Source of the DNA: Nilaparvata lugens
Taxonomy: Eukaryota; Arthropoda; Insecta; Hemiptera; Delphacidae
Direction: 5' to 3'
DNA length: 64,000 nucleotides
Assembly: GCF_014356525.2 (NCBI RefSeq)
Contig: NC_052511.1
Span: 14,307,942-14,371,941 of the forward strand
In this document: in pieces, positions 58,601-64,000 of the stretch
Layout: each line of letters opens with the position of its first letter
How positions within the stretch are numbered: the stretch's first letter is position 1
Notes under the pieces: generated by a model
Told to the model about the DNA's origin: nothing
The model's database searches: none
Seen by the model: only the letters and a program-made list of their open reading frames with translations
Position numbers and translations under genes: made by a program

Positions 58601-60084
58601 GTTGACCTTGAATTAGAGGGCTTGAAGTGAGCTTTATTCTTGACTGGAGTAGCTGAAGCTCTTTAATAAGTGTTGTAAACTTTACAGTTTACAGTTTGGT
58701 GCAATATTTTTATTCTTTTCGGTTTCCAATCTAATTAAATTCTGAATTTCGGTTTGTATATTTCTGGACTCTGAATTTGATTCGAAGTGAATACTACTAT
58801 AACAATTCGGAAAAGGAACAGTTTTGGGCTAGGCCTGTTGGTTCTTTTATAATCATGCATTTGATTTGTGCATCTAATGTAAATGAATATAGGAATTTGA
58901 AATGCTTCATCCAAGTCCAGCAGACTAAAGAAGCAGAACTTCTAGTCAAAATTCAAATAAATTGTTTGAACAATTCAACTACAACCTCATGTTTTGTTGA
59001 AGATATATAAGACGGATAAATATATAAAACAGATAGACGAATAGCCCATAAGTTAATGTTAGCGTGAAGGTTACTGTTAGTGATGATAGAAGTTCAGTAC
59101 AGAACTTGATAAAAAACCTATAACCACTCTTTCATTTCATTATGCGGTCAATTCAATATTTTATCGTGATTTGAGTAAGAGCTTAAATTTATCCGTCATC
59201 CAGAAAAAAGTCAGAGTACACTAATCAGGAAAATATGATTCACTGAAATGTTTCATTTGGAGTGTTGGCTATTTTCAAGAACTTTGATGAAATTTCCTAT
59301 ACTTGAAATTTCAAGAAAATGTTCCTCTCAAATCTCTACGAATGCTCTGATTAATCTTCAGAATCTATTCAAACTCTCACTTAAAGTTTATCTCAGTTAG
59401 AACATAGTCCTGACTTCATGTAAAAATGTAAAAGAATCAATGCATCTTTTTCTAACTCTATTTTTATTTTTTATTTTTTTATATTTTTTATTTTATTCTT
59501 CTAACTCTTATTTCATCTCGAAATACTATGACTTGAACCTTCCACTTAAACCGACTTTTCACGAAGTAGAATAAAGTTGAAAAAGGGTGTACTTGGATTT
59601 TTAATTTTTATATAAGTACGAGTAGCCCTAACCAAAAACGTCGATCCTGACGTCACGTTCAAATTATCCCATTATCATATTGTAAGCCTATACCTCATCA
59701 TTTAAACAGTTGGGTCTATCACTATTGATAATTCAGAGTGTGATATAAACCACAATTTTAGACTACCAAAATAAGACAATAATCGAATTCAATCCCAGCT
59801 TACCGCAATTATGATTTCAAAATAAAGTTATCAATCTAGAATGACGTTTTGTGGTCGTTTGAAAATAATACAATGGAAATAATATTTGATTGAGCTGTCG
59901 CATTGTTGAGAACATTGATAAAGACTGCAAAAAGTATCAGTTTGATCAGCTGATTGTCAGAAGGTAATGGACATTGGACCTCAACAACCAATGAATGCGT
60001 AACCAATTGATCTATCACTTGATAATAGTCACTGTTCCACTGTACAATGATTTAGATAAAGTGCTGCATTGTTCTTCAGCTTAG
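55651..60084. other. Unassigned DNA
   Basis: Frames of 65-80 codons on the + strand (55962, 56383, 57045, 57999, 58777) show no domains. The one at 57045-57248 (FVPLGIELLRKWATSGVWG) and the one at 58777-59010 have slightly better composition but no splice support. The segment at 57630-57730 resembles 2537-2640 (ATGATTGGT..GACGA..ACCAATGAAGG). A T-rich block lies at about 59455-59505. Confidence 0.35.
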
Positions 60085-60205
60085 TGCACTGCAATTTACT
60101 ACTGTAAGCTTCACTCCAAATTGTCAGTATAGGTTGAATGAGAAGCTGTAGTGTTATTCATAAAGAATTCTTACTGTTCAATGTTAATCTCACTATACCA
60201 AAGTG
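60085..60205 (+). repeat. Hairpin repeat family, old copy
   Basis: CTTCACTCCAAATTGTCAG, then GGTTGAATGAGAAGC, then GTGTTATTCAT, then TTACTGTTCAATG, then AATCTCACTATA follow the family order with many substitutions. Confidence 0.6.
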
Positions 60206-60601
60206 TTCAACGATTCTGGTTCTGGAATGTAGAATTTTATTCAGTTTGTTCACATTGTAACTCAAGCGTACAACCTTCTATATTCAATCGAATTGCAATA
60301 ATCAGTTTTTCTCCCAAATGATACACATTCAATATAGTGTGTACATGCATCTGCAATATTATTTTTGCAATGAATATTGTGTTGTGATTATGGGAAACTC
60401 CAGGATGATATTATCTTGTACTCAGGATAACAATGGTCAGAATAAGGTTTTCGTATTTGTTCGACTTATCCACAAGACGTTTTGAAGTTTTAAAGAGGAT
60501 TGCTCTAAGGATTGTTTTGATCGAAACTATACTAGCGACTAAACTCTAGTTTGATTTTTTCTTACTGAGGATTTAGTCCAGTCACAAGTTAGTGGAAAAG
60601 G

Positions 60602-60985
60602 GCCGATCGGGTAACTAATTCCGAACATTCTAAATTTTTCGTGTAATTATCCTGGAAATTGAAATCTATCTGAGATAGAACGGTCTACCTGGTCTCAGGT
60701 TGTAGAGCACAAAATTATGCTCAGATTTTGATGCTACATTTTAATTGTGGAAATCGATGGAAAGAGTTGATTGAGAACGGAAATTCCAATTTTTCTGAAA
60801 ATATGACTCCTCATTTTTGAAAAATTGTAACTAGTACTCCATAAAGATGGAGAGCTCCAAATTATTTTATAATTTTCAGAATGTATAAAAAAGGCGGGAG
60901 TGATTTTTTTCCCGATGGCTCGATTTGAAAACTGGGAAAAGAAACGAAAATTCAAGGTTTATGGGCACTCTGTAAAGCTCCTCCG
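60602..60985 (-). repeat. Dispersed module M1, diverged inverted copy
   Basis: On the minus strand GTGCCCATAAACCTTGAATT, then TTTCTTTTCCCAGTTTTC, then GTGCTCTACAACCTGAGACC, then AGGTAGACCGTTCTATCTCA track the M1 copies at 40.8 and 49.4 kb, at very roughly 70-80% identity. It has the same order and no M2 attached. A 73-codon minus-strand frame at 60734-60955 lies within it and is not a gene. Confidence 0.75.
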
Positions 60986-62230
60986 GGGCTTGAAAGTCAA
61001 CTTTTTGTAATAAAGCTTTCCAATACTCCAGAATAATTGCACAAGTGAATAAGCGTGTTTGTAGTTTTTTCCAGCAAAAAGTACCTGGTCAGTTATGACT
61101 GGACTAATATTAACAAAGTTGTCTTGCGCTCTACTATGACAATTATTATTTGTCTACAATCATCAAAAATATCAAATGAATAGGGTTGAGTATCAGATGA
61201 GATTCTAATATTGACAACTCATGTCCCAGAATCGTTGAAATGGAATGAATGTAGTTGAAGAGAACTTATATTGAATCTCAGTCGCAACAGGCGCCTCATT
61301 AATGCATTAAATTGTTGTTATGTATAGTTCAAATGTATGAGCATTGTACACGTGCCAATGTTCCAGGGTGACTTTTATCCAAGCCAGATATGTAATAAGT
61401 GGATATTTGTGTCTCACATGAACTGAAAGTGGGTTTTGCTTTTCTGAAGGCCATTTTAGAGCCACGCCTGTCTAGCTAACTCACGACCTGTGCCTTGTTC
61501 TATGTATCCTGATACTCAGATTTATGTTGGCAAAAATATGTTTTGTTGGTGCTAAAAGCATTGCCAAATAGGTAAGTAAGCCCACAATCAAGCTTTTAAT
61601 TCAATTCCTCCTCAGGACTATTCATCCAACAATAATATCAAGATTTGTTTCCCAACCACAATACCTGACTCTCTATATACGAGTTCACTACATCTTCCTT
61701 TTTCAACTTTGAATCCATTTCAACATCATTCAATTTTTGTGTGGAGAGTTCATAATCCATTTGTCAATAATTTCTCTTCTATCTCAACATCATCCAATCT
61801 TTGTCTTTATTTTTATGATTATAGAGTTCTTAAACCGTATGAACTCTCTAATTCTTCTTCAGATCCCTTCAGCATTGAATAAATTGTGATTCTACTCAGA
61901 GACATGATTTTTATTTCACGGTTTGTTCATTTGTGAGTGTCAGTGGTGAATAGGAAAATGTCTAGAGCTAGCCAGTAACCTCTTTGACTGCGTTTATATC
62001 TTCCTCCTTCTCCTGCATTCATATTTCTCCTTGGCTTCTTCTGTAAATGGATGCGATAGATTCATCAGCCTGGTAGTTATCAGAGAGTACAGCTCTTATC
62101 AAAATCCCTTTTAGCTGTTCTCCGTGTAGTCAATTTCTGCAGTCAATTAATGCTCCTTATTATGGATACGGTACAATAACATTGATATCCTTTTATTGAG
62201 TGATATGGATAAAGAGCTCTTTAGATATTA
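60986..62230. other. Unassigned DNA with one strong donor
   Basis: AAATAG|GTAAGTAAG at about 61566-61580 (+) is a near-perfect splice donor at the end of a GC-richer patch (61440-61560). No acceptor or frame that would make an exon was identified. Otherwise nothing. Confidence 0.3.
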
Positions 62231-62384
62231 AGGCCCGGTTGCACAAAAGCCGGTTAAATTATAACCTTGATTAATTTCACGAGAACCAATGAGAGAAGGC
62301 CTTTTAGAAAAGACGGCTTCTCTGATTGGTTCTCGTGAAATTAATTACGGTTAAAATTTAAATGGCTTTTGTACAACTGGCACT
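62231..62384. mobile_element. 154-bp palindromic MITE
   Basis: The element is almost entirely a hairpin. The left arm GGCCCGGTTGCACAAAAGCC runs on through ATTAATTTCACGAGAACC and AATGAGAGAAGGC. The right arm, reversed, reads GTGCCAGTTGTACAAAAGCC with the same continuation. The loop is a few bases near TTTTAGAAAAG (62302-62312). Hairpins beginning GGCCCGGTTGCACAA are a recurrent MITE type in insect genomes as I remember them; this is knowledge, not a search. No clear target duplication. Confidence 0.9.
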
Positions 62385-62773
62385 GAGTCATTTTCAAGAC
62401 ATTCAATTAAAAATTCTTATCATTTTAACAAAAGTTTTTTTTATAATTCTGTGAAGCCTGAAGGCGACGATTAGACGATTCGAATTAGCAAGAATGGCAC
62501 GATCTAATAAACTTTCTCCATCTCAGATAAGTCACCTGATTGGTCATTGAACTCCCATCCAATCACGTATCACTTCTTATTAGTAGTTGCAAGATACGCT
62601 ACTAATTATAACTTTTTAAGGTCTCAGCTTTCTCCCTATAAGGCGTCAAGTACTGCTAAGTGCTTAACTGCAGATTGTCAACCTTGTCAATTACATGTGT
62701 AAATTAAACTTGAAAAATAATCCAACGCGGCTTGATCCAACTCGACCTGATTCGTTTCACATCAATCAATCCG

Positions 62774-63009
62774 TTAGGCATTAGGCGTTAGGAACGATTC
62801 TATTAATGAATTGCAGCGTTGTTGGTCCGAATCCGAATTGGTTGTCTCATTACTTGATTCTAAAACAGACACTGTATCTGGTTGACTGTATTTTTTATAG
62901 GTCTGCCTTGAAATACACGTGTATTCCAGCGCTTTCATTTTAATGTATTCTGCGGTCAAGGAGGTCTCGTATGGATAAAGATGAATAAAAAATCGGCGCA
63001 TGGGGGTTC
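62774..63009 (-). CDS. Candidate last exon, unknown protein
   Basis: On the minus strand ACGCAATTTTTTCTATTAG is a good acceptor, ending at about 63014. It opens a frame reading RTPMRRFFIHLYPYETSLTA and then KMKALEYTCISRQTYKKYSQ. It closes with a serine/asparagine-rich tail, SSNETTNSDSDQQ, ending FLTPNA and a TAA at 62774-62776. The bases are more balanced than the flanks. The sequence has the feel of a real C-terminus, but no family is recognised and upstream exons would lie beyond about 63.0 kb or outside the window. Confidence 0.3.
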
Positions 63010-63019
63010 TCGCTAATAG

Positions 63020-64000
63020 AAAAAATTGCGTAAAATTATTCTGAAACGCTACTTTTTGCTAACTGAGATTACAAAGTGATTGAGATTGACGTCATTCGAG
63101 ACAACTTTAAACTGTCCTGTCTCGTGGTCGAGATCATAATACTTAATTGAAAAATTTATGTCCTATCTAAAAAAATATGATCAGTAACCTAATCTTCATG
63201 ATAATACATGTTTGAATTAGTTTGTATCAAATTGATTTGAATGTTTCAAATTCCAGGAGCTCAATCGTATGATTCATCCTTTCCATGAATTCAAATAAAA
63301 ACATCCATTGATGACCCAATTCTAAAGCCAAATGAAGATTTCAAAGTAAATTTGAAAATCATATCAGTAGAAACATTTGAGTTCAGATTGCAAAATTGAA
63401 CGTGTTGAAGAGGTTTTTGATTTTAATTACACAACATTCTGCTGACTGTGAAATTAATAACTTACGTAGATATTCTCGTTGGATTCCAACTAGATGGAAA
63501 TCATTATGATTTAAAAATAAACACACTTGTATTATTAACATGTAAAATCAACAATATAATGTACAAATTCAAAAGCACTACAAGTCCTCAAGTGATTCCA
63601 AATCATTGAGAATACATTCGTATCAATATTTATCATTAACTTTAGCTAGACATAATACTATTCTATATTTACAAACATGGACCAAGTTATTTATTTAATA
63701 ATATTTGAGTTATAAATATTAATCATGATATCATTCTTGAAAAAAGTGAGTTTATTTATTAATCCTACCCTCCATACTCTAGGTCCCATTCATACTCAAA
63801 TTATACTCTTAATACAATTCACACTTTCCTTCATTTAATACCTACTCTCCAATTTTTCCCTCTGTTTATGGCATTCGTAGCATACTATATTCATCCAATT
63901 CTCTCCACAGTTTTCCACTCTCCAAATAGCAAAGGATATTATAATTTATTTTTTTCAATCTAATACTGCTTTCTCATTTAACACATGTTCGCATGTCACT
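63020..64000. other. Unassigned AT-rich DNA
   Basis: Nothing recognised in this stretch. Confidence 0.4.

Overview
This is a window of nuclear eukaryotic DNA, most probably from an insect. It is AT-rich, with stop codons dense in all frames, and only one long open reading frame, a fragment of a non-LTR retrotransposon. It contains palindromic MITEs, an LTR-retrotransposon tail, a 177-bp satellite array, long near-identical duplications and repeated AGGCCTA words. I infer a repeat-rich hemipteran such as a planthopper from style only; nothing in the sequence proves the species. No complete host gene, tRNA, rRNA or CRISPR is visible.

Layout. 1-5.4 kb: low-complexity and unassigned DNA, with a long (CATA)n microsatellite at 4.16-4.31 kb. 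5.41-9.27 kb: a head-to-tail tandem duplication of a 1.92-kb unit, about 99% identical. 10.12-13.43 kb: a 3.3-kb foldback-type element with compound terminal inverted repeats of 700-900 bp and no transposase ORF. 13.77-14.11 kb: a cluster of CATTGG motifs. 17.9-19.4 kb: nested palindromes, a degenerate dispersed element, and the 3' end of an LTR retrotransposon on the minus strand (coding tail, polypurine tract, LTR start). 19.96-20.64 kb: nearly four copies of a 177-bp tandem repeat. 23.9-24.2 kb: a polypurine tract. 24.5-29.0 kb: the best region for host exons, with a possible small two-exon gene on + and a symmetric phase-1 exon on -. 30.63-31.65 kb: a 5'-truncated RTE-like insertion with an exact 12-bp target-site duplication. 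32.08-32.23 kb: a small hairpin-headed insertion, also with a 12-bp duplication. 37.47-37.75 kb: a MITE.

38.7-50.1 kb is built around a dispersed element. Two copies (A at 38.70-41.26, B at 47.28-49.83) are about 99.8% identical. An older fragment (C) lies between them, and diverged pieces lie at 51.4-52.6 kb and, inverted, at 60.6-61.0 kb. The DNA between C and B is strand-asymmetric (C-poor on +) and could be a decayed retroelement, but I cannot prove it.

53.9-54.1 kb carries the strongest regulatory signal. On the minus strand a TCAGT initiator has a matching downstream promoter element at exactly +28 to +32 and a splice donor 151 nt downstream. This suggests a non-coding first exon of a gene running leftward. 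Around it (50.5-60.2 kb) lie several copies of a hairpin-forming repeat of about 90 bp. The last 9 kb hold a nested hairpin, a 154-bp MITE and a possible terminal exon on -.

The window therefore reads as intergenic or intronic DNA shaped by transposition and recent local duplication. All exon calls are tentative because they rest on splice-like signals and open frames, not on recognised protein families.
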